Of a DNA stretch of 64,000 nucleotides, positions 38,228-46,354 are shown in pieces. Made by a program: the position numbers and the translations under genes. The DNA lies in assembly GCA_026003895.1 (NCBI GenBank), contig BPIC01000006.1, forward strand, positions 1 through 64,000. Reading direction: 5' to 3'. The DNA is from Dehalococcoidia bacterium (GTDB lineage Bacteria > Chloroflexota > Dehalococcoidia > SpSt-223). The notes beneath the pieces were generated by a model. It saw only the letters and a list, made by a program, of their open reading frames with translations. It had not been told where the DNA came from and did no database searches. How positions within the stretch are numbered: the stretch's first letter is position 1; each line of letters begins with the position of its first letter.

Positions 38228-39481
38228 CTATTCGAGGGCGAGGCGCGCCTGAAGGCGGCGAATCTTCTCGCGATACTGTTCCTCAGGGGTGTGCTTCTGG
38301 TCGCGCTTCGGGCGCTCGCCGCGTTCCTCGTGCCATTTCCGAAACGCCAGTTCGGTCGCAGCGTTGATGTACTCGCGGCGGAGGAGCAGCGCCACCACAC
38401 CGTCCTGACGCAGCGTCTCCCACATGCTCCGCAGCCGGCGACGGCTTGAGGAGAGGATGGCGTAGTCCTCGCGTGAGATCAGTCCGTTCTCGACCTCGGG
38501 CAACAGCATTCGGCGGATGATTGTGGCCTCGCGTTGCCAAGTGATCACCACGACGAGCGCCAGCATCAGCAGGCCGGGGCCGGTGAGCACCAAGCTCTGA
38601 ATCGGCGCAACCAGACAGAAGTACACCCATTCAGACGTCTCGGGCGGCAACATCGCGGGAACGACCGTGCCGGCGATCAAATTCCACGCGCCATGCTGAA
38701 CCACGGCCAAGAGGTACCCAGCGATCGGTGCAAGCACCTTGACCAACAGACTCCGTGATTCCCGTGCCAGCCCAAAGCCGGCGCCAATTGTCCCCGTATA
38801 GAGCGCGTGGCCAAATCCGCCAAGGATCGACCGTAGCACCACGATCAGGGCCAGTCCCGCCAATCCTCCTTCGGCATACATCCGACCGAAATAGACGATG
38901 TTTTCGGTCATCGCAAAGCCAAGACCGACGATCGAGCCGTAGACAATGCCATCCAGCACATTGTCGAATTCGTGGCGATAGATCAGCATCAGAAGGAGCA
39001 GGAACACTCCTTTAAATCCTTCTTCGACCACCGGCGCCGAGAGCACCGCCGCGGCGATCTCTCCGCCGGATTCGCCGACGATCTGAGCAGCGATCAGCGC
39101 GACAACGGAGTTGAACACGAACGAAAAGACGATGGCGACCACCGCGCCCCAGAAAAAGGCAAAGAAGAGGAGTCCAGCCGGCTCATGCTCGTAACGGTCG
39201 ATCCACAGAATGAAGCTGACGTAGAGCACCGCCGGAATGAGGGCAAGGATCGTGCTCAGCCCAAGCCCGACGAGATCAGGTACTTCGGTGACTACGATGA
39301 GGCCCGCGCAAAGCAGGCAGAGGGACGCCAATCCGGCGCCCGCAGTGAAGAGCGCAATTCGTGCACCGAGGGACATCCCCCCACGATCGTGATGGGGTGG
39401 CAGCTCGGGAAGGACCGCACCGCAATTGAGGCAGAACGGGCGGTCAGCGGGCGTCTCACGACGACAGGTGGGGCAGATCAC
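38228..39481 (-). CDS. PrsW-family membrane protease with N-terminal zinc ribbon
   Basis: 417 aa from GTG 39481. The first ~25 residues are a double CxxC zinc ribbon (ICPTCRRETPADRPFCLNC). Then ~8 TM segments with the PrsW motifs: SAPVVEEGFKGVFLLLLMLI (EExxK), YGSIVGLGFAMTENIVYF, GGFGHALYTGTIGAGFGLAR and VVQHGAWNLIAG. The C-terminal ~100 residues are a charged cytoplasmic tail. PrsW is a glutamic intramembrane protease that in Bacillus cleaves an anti-sigma factor; the nearby ECF system (25-31 kb) is too far to link it. It is divergent from lexA and convergent with gap. Confidence 0.85.
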   Translation of the reverse strand: MICPTCRRETPADRPFCLNCGAVLPELPPHHDRGGMSLGARIALFTAGAGLASLCLLCAGLIVVTEVPDLVGLGLSTILALIPAVLYVSFILWIDRYEHEPAGLLFFAFFWGAVVAIVFSFVFNSVVALIAAQIVGESGGEIAAAVLSAPVVEEGFKGVFLLLLMLIYRHEFDNVLDGIVYGSIVGLGFAMTENIVYFGRMYAEGGLAGLALIVVLRSILGGFGHALYTGTIGAGFGLARESRSLLVKVLAPIAGYLLAVVQHGAWNLIAGTVVPAMLPPETSEWVYFCLVAPIQSLVLTGPGLLMLALVVVITWQREATIIRRMLLPEVENGLISREDYAILSSSRRRLRSMWETLRQDGVVALLLRREYINAATELAFRKWHEERGERPKRDQKHTPEEQYREKIRRLQARLALE

Positions 39482-39564
39482 TCGCGAACCCTCGGGCGAC
39501 GATCCCTCGGCCCGGCCGATCGTCGCAGCGCTGGAACGGATGATAGCCGAAGTGGAGGCGGCGA

Positions 39565-39593
39565 TTGACGGAACGAGCCTCCGATGGTAGCAT
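39565..39593 (+). promoter_or_regulatory. lexA promoter
   Basis: TTGACG (39565-39570), 17-bp spacer, then TAGCAT (39588-39593) preceded by TGG (extended -10). It sits 33 bp upstream of the lexA ATG and just upstream of the LexA box. Confidence 0.75.
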
Positions 39594-39600
39594 TACTCCA

Positions 39601-39612
39601 GAACAGACGTTC
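39601..39612. promoter_or_regulatory. LexA-binding SOS box
   Basis: GAACAGACGTTC matches GAAC-N4-GTTC, the Gram-positive-type LexA box. It lies just downstream of the -10 and 14 bp before the lexA start, where bound LexA would block transcription, giving autorepression. Confidence 0.8.
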
Positions 39613-39626
39613 GTGAAGGGGGTGCC

Positions 39627-40265
39627 ATGCGACTGTCGGAACGCCAACAGAAGATCTTGGACTTCGTCCGGCAGTACACGGATGAAATGGGCTATCCCCC
39701 AAGCATTCGGGATATTTGCCGCGGCTGTGGTATCAGCTCCACGTCCGTCGTCGACTATAACCTCAAGCTGCTCGAACGCGAGGGGTACCTCCGCCGCGAC
39801 CCCGAAGTTTCGCGGGGCATCGATTTGTCGGACCGCAAAGCCGAACAGCGCAAGCTCGTGCGCGTTCCTGTCATGGGCCAGATCGCGGCTGGTTTGCCGA
39901 TCCCAGTGCCGGCCGCAGACACGTGGCAGGCGTTCGACGCGAGCGAAGCGCTTGAGTTGACCGAGGAGCTGGTTCGTGGTCGTCCGGACGTCTACGCTCT
40001 GCGGGTCAAGGGCCACTCGATGATCGACGCCTTGATCGAGGACGGCGACATCGTTCTGATGGAGCCGACGCAAACCGCCGAAAACGGACAGATGGTCGCC
40101 GCGTGGATCAAGAGCCAGAAAGAGACGACACTCAAAAAGCTCTACCGAGAAGGTGAGCAGGTGCGGCTGCAGCCAGCCAACGCCGCCATGGAGCCGATGT
40201 ACTTTCCGGCTGACGACGTCGAGGTGCAGGGCCGGGTGGTCGGCGTCATCCGCGTGCTGCACTAA
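39627..40265 (+). CDS. lexA: LexA repressor
   Basis: 212 aa. N-terminal winged HTH (RLSERQQKILDFVRQYTDEM, GYPPSIRDICRGCGISSTSV). The linker holds the Ala88-Gly89 cleavage bond in MGQIAAGLPIPV. The catalytic dyad is Ser131 (GHSMIDALI) and Lys170 (ETTLKKLY). It represses SOS genes and cuts itself when RecA is active on single-stranded DNA. ATG 39627 is preceded by GAAGGGGGTG and by its own LexA box. Confidence 0.96.
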   Translation: MRLSERQQKILDFVRQYTDEMGYPPSIRDICRGCGISSTSVVDYNLKLLEREGYLRRDPEVSRGIDLSDRKAEQRKLVRVPVMGQIAAGLPIPVPAADTWQAFDASEALELTEELVRGRPDVYALRVKGHSMIDALIEDGDIVLMEPTQTAENGQMVAAWIKSQKETTLKKLYREGEQVRLQPANAAMEPMYFPADDVEVQGRVVGVIRVLH

Positions 40266-40398
40266 TCGCGCCCAACCCGTAACCGCTCCGCCAGCGGATG
40301 AGCCGCACGCGTGCTAATTGTTTCGGCAACCCGGCGCTTGCCGGAGCGATCAACCCAGCAGGAGCATCCGTCCCGAGGACCCTCCCCCACCCCCCGAT

Positions 40399-40420
40399 CC
40401 CCTCTCCGTTTGGAGAGGGG
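40399..40420. terminator. Hairpin between convergent lexA and holA
   Basis: CCCCTCTCC (40399-40407), loop GTTT, GGAGAGGGG (40412-40420): a perfect 9-bp stem between the two gene ends. There is no good T-run. The C-rich flank plus this hairpin also resembles a dispersed intergenic repeat; other copies are not seen here. Confidence 0.5.
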
Positions 40421-40426
40421 GTTCGT

Positions 40427-41431
40427 TTACCCGCTCGCGGCGAACGTTCGGGCGAGAAGTTCCAGCGCCAGCCGAGGCTCAGCCTTTCCCGTCTTGATCG
40501 CTTCATCGGCGGCGAGCAGCTCCCGATGCATCGTCCGCAGATCGGCATCGGTCAGCCGAGTGGCCAACGCCAGCAGCTCGCGAAACACGGGATCGGGGAG
40601 ATGCCCAAGTCCGGAACGCAGCTTCACCGTCTGGGCTGGCAACCCTTCTGCAGCGAGCTCATGGACCAGCCACACCTGACGAAGCCGGTTTTGCAGCATC
40701 GCCAACACGCCAAAGGGTGACTCCCCGCTATCGAGCAAGTCGGTCAATTCTCGGATCGACTCGCGCGTGCGGCCGGCGACGAGGTGGTCGACGAGGGAGA
40801 ACACGCTCTCTTCGCGCGAGGCCGTGGTCAGGAACGAGATCGCGTGCTCGTCGACCGGCGCCCCGTCAGCCCAGCTCGCGAGCTTGTCGAGTTCGTTGGC
40901 AAGCACCCACAGGTTCGGACCGACAAGCGCGGCGAGCCGCCGACTCGCTCCGGCCGAAAGGTGAAGCCCGATCGATCGAGCATGCGCCTGTATCCAAACG
41001 ATGAGCTCGTGGTCTCGAAGCGGAAAGAAGCGCTCGACCGTCGCGCCCGCAGCGCTCAGCGCCGCGAGAAGCGGATTGCGATTCGGGCGGAGATCCCCTC
41101 CCACGAGCACAGCAAGCGTGCTCGGCGGCATGTTGAGAAACGCTTCGACGAACGCGTGAGCCTCGGCGATTCGGCGCTGGGATGTTCCGACGTCGTCGAA
41201 TCGTTCGAGTAACCCATCGATGACAACCGTGCGACGCTCGGCGAGAAAGGGAAGCGCGTCGAGCTGGGCGCGCAGGTCCGAAGCCGTGACTTTCTCCCCG
41301 GCAACAACCGCTCGATTGAGATCTCCAAGCGCCGGGTCGGAGACCGCGCTTAACTCCCGGACGCGCTGAGCGACGCGATACTCATCCCGGCCAAACACAA
41401 CCCGCACTCGGCCGGAGAGCGGACTAGCCAT
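40427..41431 (-). CDS. holA: DNA polymerase III subunit delta
   Basis: 334 aa. HolA layout: RVRVVFGRDEYRVAQRVREL, LRAQLDALPFLAERRTVVID, AVLVGGDLRPNRNPLLAALS, VGPNLWVLANELDKLASWAD, EESVFSLVDHLVAGRTRESI and a C-terminal FGVLAMLQNRLRQVWLVHEL bundle. The delta subunit opens the sliding clamp in the clamp loader. It is the only gene in its unit. Often rpsT follows holA, but here a divergent YkvA-like gene lies beyond the start. Confidence 0.9.
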   Translation of the reverse strand: MASPLSGRVRVVFGRDEYRVAQRVRELSAVSDPALGDLNRAVVAGEKVTASDLRAQLDALPFLAERRTVVIDGLLERFDDVGTSQRRIAEAHAFVEAFLNMPPSTLAVLVGGDLRPNRNPLLAALSAAGATVERFFPLRDHELIVWIQAHARSIGLHLSAGASRRLAALVGPNLWVLANELDKLASWADGAPVDEHAISFLTTASREESVFSLVDHLVAGRTRESIRELTDLLDSGESPFGVLAMLQNRLRQVWLVHELAAEGLPAQTVKLRSGLGHLPDPVFRELLALATRLTDADLRTMHRELLAADEAIKTGKAEPRLALELLARTFAASG

Positions 41432-41439
41432 GGTACACT
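41431..41439 (+). promoter_or_regulatory. Extended -10 (TGGTACACT) for the YkvA-like gene
   Basis: TGG-TACACT, starting at the first base of the holA start codon on the other strand, 21 bp upstream of GTG 41461. No clear -35. Confidence 0.45.
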
Positions 41440-41460
41440 TGAGTGTTCTGGAGGACCCTG

Positions 41461-41817
41461 GTGCCCACGATGTCCAAGGTCTCCCCGCAACGGATCAATT
41501 TGATCGTCGAAGTGATCAACCACGCTCGCCTCACATGGCGGCTCTTCTGGGATCGTCGCGTGCCTCTCTCGGCCAAAATGGTGGTGCCGGTGACGATCGC
41601 CGCGCTCGTCTCGCCGATCGACCTCATTCCAGACTTCCTTGTGGGGCTGATCGGTCTCGGCGTTGTCGACGACCTCACCCTCATCCTCATTGCGACACAC
41701 GTCTTGGCGGCGCTCGCGCCGGCAGAGGTCGTCGCTGAGCACCTCGCGCGGCTCCGCCGGACCTCCGGACGGCCCAGCGTCGAGACGACCTTTCGGACCG
41801 TCACCGATCCGTCCTAA
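41461..41817 (+). CDS. YkvA/DUF1232 family protein
   Basis: 118 aa from GTG 41461, chosen for GGAGG at 41451-41455. DUF1232 core: RLFWDRRVPLSAKMVVPVTI, ALVSPIDLIPDFLVGLIGLG and VVDDLTLILIATHVLAALAP. SPIDLIPDF is the hallmark of the family, a small membrane-associated helical protein of unknown role. It is followed by two further small membrane protein genes in the same direction. Confidence 0.88.
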   Translation: MPTMSKVSPQRINLIVEVINHARLTWRLFWDRRVPLSAKMVVPVTIAALVSPIDLIPDFLVGLIGLGVVDDLTLILIATHVLAALAPAEVVAEHLARLRRTSGRPSVETTFRTVTDPS

Positions 41818-41887
41818 CGAGTAGAATAGGCAGCCGTCCAGGCCTGCGCAAGGACGTGCTTGGCCATCCCGGAGTCGTTGGGGCGAT

Positions 41888-42022
41888 ATGGACATTATCT
41901 TCGTCTTGATCTTCCTCGGCACGACGCTTGTCGTCGGCGCTCTCTTCGTCCGCGGCTTCTTGAAGCTGCTCAGCTTTCGCGATCCGGTTCCGCCTGAGCA
42001 GGAGCCGGCGAACCAGCCGTGA
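41888..42022 (+). CDS. 44-aa single-TM miniprotein
   Basis: ATG 41888, stop TGA 42020-42022. One TM helix (MDIIFVLIFLGTTLVVGALF) then RGFLKLLSFRD and a Pro/Glu/Gln tail. A short gene between the YkvA-like and DUF-unknown membrane genes, co-directional with both; the codon pattern is GC3-rich like its neighbours. No ribosome site of note (GGGGCGAT). No known family. Confidence 0.55.
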   Translation: MDIIFVLIFLGTTLVVGALFVRGFLKLLSFRDPVPPEQEPANQP

Positions 42023-42050
42023 CACTCCGCCGCCTCAGGAGCGGCCAACG

Positions 42051-42599
42051 GTGAATTCCCCCCGCCGCCTGCTCGGGACGGCGGGCCTGTTGCTCGTCCT
42101 GCTTGGTCTGGTCGTGCTGCCGCTCGTCCTGCCCCCCCTCCCGGCGAGCTGGGTCGGCCAGTTCGCCATCATCGCCGGCTGGACCGCACTGGTCATCGCC
42201 GCAGGCCCGGTTGCCGCTCGCCTCGTCCGCCCCGCCATCCTTCTCTCGTCGGCGGTTGCCGCCTTCGTCGGCTTTGCCGTCATCTTCGGACTGCCGCTGT
42301 TTGGCGAGGACGTTCCGCGCACCCTCGGGCTGGTCGCGGTGCTTCTGGCGATCCTCACTTTCGGCTGGCTGGTGCTGCGCGGCGTCGGGCGTGTCGCGCT
42401 CCTGCTCACTGCAGCGATCGCCGGCCTCGCAGCGCTTGGGCAACTGCTGCTCTGGGTCGGGGTGCTGCTCCTCCCGCCGGGCGAGATCATCTTGCTCCCT
42501 GCCAACGGGCCGGCGAACGCCGCGCGCTGGACCACCCTTTCCTTTTGTGCGCTCGTCGCCGTCATCGTCGGCGTTCGCCGCCTCGACTTGAGCGGCTAG
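42051..42599 (+). CDS. Multi-pass membrane protein of unknown function
   Basis: 182 aa from GTG 42051 with AGGAG 12 bp upstream. Six or so TM segments (RLLGTAGLLLVLLGLVVLPL, ILLSSAVAAFVGFAVIFGLP, TLGLVAVLLAILTFGWLVLR and others). Not recognised. It starts 28 bp after the miniprotein. Its TAG stop shares the palindrome CTAG (42596-42599) with the stop of the convergent MFS-SpeE gene. Confidence 0.7.
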   Translation: MNSPRRLLGTAGLLLVLLGLVVLPLVLPPLPASWVGQFAIIAGWTALVIAAGPVAARLVRPAILLSSAVAAFVGFAVIFGLPLFGEDVPRTLGLVAVLLAILTFGWLVLRGVGRVALLLTAAIAGLAALGQLLLWVGVLLLPPGEIILLPANGPANAARWTTLSFCALVAVIVGVRRLDLSG

Positions 42600-45241
42600 T
42601 CGAACAGCAACATCCGCACAAGCACGTGCTGCCGGTCTTCAGCAAGCCGCTTCGTCCGGCCGAGCAGCGAGATGACCTGCTCGTCACGCCTGCTGCCGGG
42701 CGTCGGAACGAACCAGACCCGCCCCTTGGCAGCGAGCTCCTGTAGCGTCGCCTCGGTGGCAGCATCGAGCGGAACCTCTGCCGGCAGGACATAGTCCGGC
42801 AGCGGTGGAATCGGCAAAGCGGCGAGCAGTGGCTGAAAGGCTGGGTTCCCATAGACGATCGCATCGCCGGCGCGAGCGGTGGCAGCGAGGTGGGCGGCGG
42901 CGGGCAACCAGCGAAGATCGGGGACCGTCCCGCCGCTCGGCAGAGAGAGGTAGTACTCGATGTACGGGTTGGCGTCGGTCATGATCGGGCCGTCGCCTGC
43001 GTACAGCGCCAGCTCGCGCGGGCCGCCGACGTAGCCGCGCAGGATGTCCTCCGCTGTCCGCAAGCCATCCGCCTCCAGCACGGCGGCAATCCGCGGATCC
43101 TGCAGCCGAGCCGTCAGACGCTCGGGCGGCACCTGCAGCGGCGACCGCGAGCCGACCAAGATTGCACCGTTCTCCCACATGGTCGCGCCGGGGAATTCGC
43201 TCAAGAAGGTGCGCACCATCATCCGGTGCGCCGCAGGCGGCAACGTCGGATCGACCCACTGGACGAAAATCCCATCGTCTTTGAGCGCACCACGCACTAA
43301 GCGATAGAAGTCGGCCGAGTAGAGATTCGCCGCACCGGCATTGCGCGGCAGAATGGGGTCGGACTCGATGATGTCGAATTTTCGGTCGGTGAGCAGCAGG
43401 TAGTTTCGCCCGTCGTCGATCGTCAGTCTGACGTTTGGGCGCTGGAGGACATCGAAGTTCGCCGAGCGAAACAGGTCCGCGGCGTCGACGACCCCGGGAA
43501 CGAGCTCGACGATGGTGACGTGGAGATTGGGATGGAGCGCCGAGGCGCCGGCGGTCGCGCCGACGCCAAGACCGATGATCAGCAACTCCCGCGGGCTCGG
43601 GTGAATCAGGGGACCAAGGTGCCCGAGGCGGTGATGGAACCGCGCTTGCGCTCCCCCATCGGATCCCATGCCCTGACTGTTGATCCTGAGGTACAACCGG
43701 TCGTCCGGCCCACGGACGACCGACACCGTCGCGTCCTGTCCCTCGTGCAACCACACCGTCCGCAGGCCACGTGCCTCACCCTCTGAGAGCGCAACGTAGA
43801 GATTGGGGGAGGCCACCGCGGCGACGAGCAGGACCGTCGCGCCAACCGCGCTCAGGGCCACACTCAGGCGAAACGGCAGTCGCGCGACGAGCAGTACCGC
43901 CAATCCAGCAAGGACGTTGCCGAGGGAGAGCAGCCAGAGCGCCCGCTGCGCACCAAACAGCGGGATGAGGATCAACCCGGCGGCAAGCGAGCCACTGACC
44001 GCGCCAAGCACATTAGCGCCATAGACCGAGCCAATCCGGCGACCGACGTCGGTCTGGCCGGCGGCGTACAGCATCGCCGCGATCGGGAACGTGACGCCCA
44101 TGAGGAACGCGACCGGAAAGATCGCAGCGAACGTAAACGGAATCATGAACTGCGGCCGGCCAAGGAGAAACGCGCCCTCTGGCGCTCCGCGCAACAAGAA
44201 CGCTTCAAGACGCGTCGCCTGCGCCATGAAGGCAAGCGAGAGCAGCGCGAGGGCGGCAATGGCGATTTCCAGCGCCACGAAGACCACGACCCAGTTGACG
44301 CGACGCTTCAACAGCGGGTTGATCGCCCAACTGCCTACCGCAATCCCAGAGAGGATGGCGCAGAGCATCAACGTGAAGGCATAGACCGTGCTTGGGAGAA
44401 TTCCCGCCAGCACGCGCGTCCAGACCACCTCGTAGGCAAGAGCAACGAACCCCGAGAGTCCGTAGGCGATCAACACGGTGGTCGCCACCGCCGGCGAAAC
44501 CCGGAACCGTGGCGCCTCGGCCGACACCGCCCGCACTACCGCCTCGTCGATTTCGAGCGATGGCCGGAGCGGACCGGTGGCAAGAATCGTCCAGAGCAGG
44601 CCGACGACCAAGTTGAACGCTGCCGCTATGCCGACAGTCGCCGGAACCCCGAACGACCCGATCAAGACAAACCCGGCAAGAAACGCCCCCGCGATCGCAC
44701 CAAACGTGTTGGCGCCGTAGAGAAAGCTGACCGCGCCCGAGAGACTGCCGGCCCGTTGGACGACGGCACGCACCACAAGCGGCAGCGTCACACCCATCAG
44801 GGTTGTCGGCAAGAGCATGATCGCGAATGCCAGCGCAAAGCGAACGCTGGTGACCAGCAAGAGCGAATCGGGAAGCTGGAGAGCGAGTGCCCGGTAAATC
44901 GGTTGGAGAAGGCCGAGCGCCGGCAAACTCAGCAGGCCGAGCACGCCGATTGCAAGTTCGACGAGCCCATAGGCGAGCAGCGGGTTCTTGAGCCGGTCGG
45001 TGACGCGAGCTGCCAGCAAACTGCCGATGGCGAGGCCCGCCATAAAGGCAGCGAGCACCGCGCTCGTGGCGTGAACCGTGACACCAAAGACGAGACCCAG
45101 CACGCGAAACCAGACGACCTGGTACATCAGCCCGCTCGCGCCGGTCAGCAACAACGACAGCGCGAGGAGCGCGGTAAGGACAGAGGCGCGGACCACGCCA
45201 GCGGTGACGGGGCGGACGATCGATTGGGGCGCTGTAGTCAT
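42596..45241 (-). CDS. MFS-like membrane domain fused to spermidine-synthase-like domain (short form)
   Basis: 881 aa from ATG 45241. Residues ~15-480 are ~12 TM helices in two repeats, each opening with a related motif (GASGLMYQVVWFRVLGLVFG and GLSGFVALAYEVVWTRVLAG). Residues ~500-760 are a Rossmann domain like spermidine synthases: LIIGLGVGATAGASALHPNL, VTIVELVPGVVDAADLF, DDGRNYLLLTDRKFDIIESD, NLYSADFYRLVRGALKDDGI. The GGGDGG and YHE residues of true aminopropyltransferases are absent. It ends with a short linker (LRWLPAAAHLAATARAGDAI, RVWFVPTPG), without the beta modules of its relatives at 50-62 kb. Probably a membrane SAM-binding enzyme of unknown substrate, not a polyamine synthase. Confidence 0.85.
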   Translation of the reverse strand: MTTAPQSIVRPVTAGVVRASVLTALLALSLLLTGASGLMYQVVWFRVLGLVFGVTVHATSAVLAAFMAGLAIGSLLAARVTDRLKNPLLAYGLVELAIGVLGLLSLPALGLLQPIYRALALQLPDSLLLVTSVRFALAFAIMLLPTTLMGVTLPLVVRAVVQRAGSLSGAVSFLYGANTFGAIAGAFLAGFVLIGSFGVPATVGIAAAFNLVVGLLWTILATGPLRPSLEIDEAVVRAVSAEAPRFRVSPAVATTVLIAYGLSGFVALAYEVVWTRVLAGILPSTVYAFTLMLCAILSGIAVGSWAINPLLKRRVNWVVVFVALEIAIAALALLSLAFMAQATRLEAFLLRGAPEGAFLLGRPQFMIPFTFAAIFPVAFLMGVTFPIAAMLYAAGQTDVGRRIGSVYGANVLGAVSGSLAAGLILIPLFGAQRALWLLSLGNVLAGLAVLLVARLPFRLSVALSAVGATVLLVAAVASPNLYVALSEGEARGLRTVWLHEGQDATVSVVRGPDDRLYLRINSQGMGSDGGAQARFHHRLGHLGPLIHPSPRELLIIGLGVGATAGASALHPNLHVTIVELVPGVVDAADLFRSANFDVLQRPNVRLTIDDGRNYLLLTDRKFDIIESDPILPRNAGAANLYSADFYRLVRGALKDDGIFVQWVDPTLPPAAHRMMVRTFLSEFPGATMWENGAILVGSRSPLQVPPERLTARLQDPRIAAVLEADGLRTAEDILRGYVGGPRELALYAGDGPIMTDANPYIEYYLSLPSGGTVPDLRWLPAAAHLAATARAGDAIVYGNPAFQPLLAALPIPPLPDYVLPAEVPLDAATEATLQELAAKGRVWFVPTPGSRRDEQVISLLGRTKRLAEDRQHVLVRMLLFD

Positions 45242-45370
45242 CGAGTCCCTAAGCCGGCGGCTGGCTGCCGCGAGGCGGCGCCTCCGGAGTATAGGAACCC
45301 TCACCGAACGGGGCCACCACAACCATCCGCGGCGCTACACTATGGAAAAGTTCTCCGCACGGAGCGTCCG

Positions 45371-46024
45371 CTGGAAACACCGCTCTCCACTGAACTCGCT
45401 CGATTGCGCGTCGAGTATCGCGCAGCCACGCTCGACGAATCATCGGTCGCGCCCGATCCCCACGATCAACTCGCGCAGTGGCTCGGCGACGCAATCCGTG
45501 CCGGCCTCCCCGAGCCGAACGCCTTCGCGCTCGCAACCTGCAGTCGCGACGGCGAACCGTCGGCCCGCATCGTCCTCGCCAAATCGCTCGACGATGGCAA
45601 GCTCGTGTTCTACACCAATTACGACAGTGAAAAAGGCCGTCAGCTCGCTGCCAATCCACGCGCCGCCGCCGTCTTTCACTGGGCGGATTTGCAACGCCAG
45701 GCACGCGTGAGCGGCAGGGTAGAGCGCGTTGACCGAGCCACGACTCGGGCGTACTTCCAGTCCCGGCCCGAGGGGGCGCGGTTGGGCGCTTGGGTCTCTC
45801 CTCAGAGCCACGTCATCCCGAACCGCGCGTGGCTGGACCAAGAGCTTGAGCGTTTGTCCAAAGCGCCAGGCATTCGCCTCGTCGAGCCGCCGCCGCATTG
45901 GGGCGGCTACGCCATCCTGCCAAGCCGCTACGAGTTCTGGCAGGGCCGGCCCAACCGCCTCCACGACCGCATTTGCTATACCCGCGACGGCGACCGCTGG
46001 CGGATCCAGCGTCTCGCGCCTTGA
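45371..46024 (+). CDS. pdxH: Pyridoxamine 5'-phosphate oxidase
   Basis: About 217 aa. PdxH motifs: LARLRVEYRAATLDESSVAP, PNAFALATCSRDGEPSARIV, AKSLDDGKLVFYTNYDSEKG, AAVFHWADLQRQARVSGRVE, GAWVSPQSHVIPNRAWLDQE and a GGYAILPSRYEFWQGRPNRL end with the R-x-H-D-R (NRLHDRI) finish. It makes pyridoxal 5'-phosphate with FMN. The start is unclear: no ATG, GTG or TTG precedes ETPLSTELARL in frame; CTG 45371 has GGAG 7 bp upstream. An out-of-frame ATG at 45342 would need an indel. The coordinates use the CTG. Confidence 0.85.
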   Translation: METPLSTELARLRVEYRAATLDESSVAPDPHDQLAQWLGDAIRAGLPEPNAFALATCSRDGEPSARIVLAKSLDDGKLVFYTNYDSEKGRQLAANPRAAAVFHWADLQRQARVSGRVERVDRATTRAYFQSRPEGARLGAWVSPQSHVIPNRAWLDQELERLSKAPGIRLVEPPPHWGGYAILPSRYEFWQGRPNRLHDRICYTRDGDRWRIQRLAP

Positions 46025-46354
46025 CCTCGCAGGATGAGCCTTCCCCCCGGCTTGTCCGATGGCCACCTCGGCCGATGTCACGTCTCGGCTGCCCACTCAT
46101 CCAGCCGGGGGAAGTCCACCCGCTCAGGGCATGCGAGGGCCTCCCGCCAGCGGCCCGATCGGTGATGCGCCATCCATCACGGTGGCAGGGCCACGCGGAG
46201 AGAGCCGGAAAGTCCGGGGGCCGGTGCGCCGTCGCGGTCCTGCGCCCGAGATCTGCCGGCGGATCTGGTTGGGGGCAGACACGTGACACCACGTTCGACC
46301 AGCTGAGGGGCGGCGCGGTTGACGGTCACCGGGCGCGAACCTAGCATCCCCTCG
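46025..46354 (+). other. 330-bp hairpin-rich intergenic region, possible structured RNA
   Basis: No credible coding sequence between pdxH and the 46355 gene. It has several perfect or near-perfect stems: CCCCCGGCT/AGCCGGGGG (46045-46053 with 46103-46111), GTGATG/CATCAC (46162-46180), GTGGC-AGG-GCCAC (46182-46194), CCGGA-AAG-TCCGG (46205-46217) and AGATCTG-CCGG-CGGATCT (46249-46266). This density suggests a structured leader or ncRNA on the plus strand. I could not match it to RNase P RNA, SRP RNA or a known riboswitch. Confidence 0.45.

Noticed and set aside
40381..40420. A dispersed repeat or REP element at the C-rich hairpin
   Set aside because: Only one copy is visible in the window, so it is listed simply as a terminator-like hairpin.
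42596..45241. Naming this protein spermidine synthase (SpeE)
   Set aside because: The domain has the fold, but the GGGDGG and YHE motifs are absent, so the enzyme name is not supported.
46205..46220. GGAAAGTCCGG resembling the P4 core of RNase P RNA
   Set aside because: It is part of a simple CCGGA-AAG-TCCGG hairpin, and the other conserved RNase P segments (such as ACAGAAA) are missing.
46240..46260. CCCGAGATCTGCC as a cobalamin riboswitch B12-box
   Set aside because: The match is imperfect and the rest of the riboswitch core (GCCACTG and CCGGTGAAAATCC segments) is not found in order.
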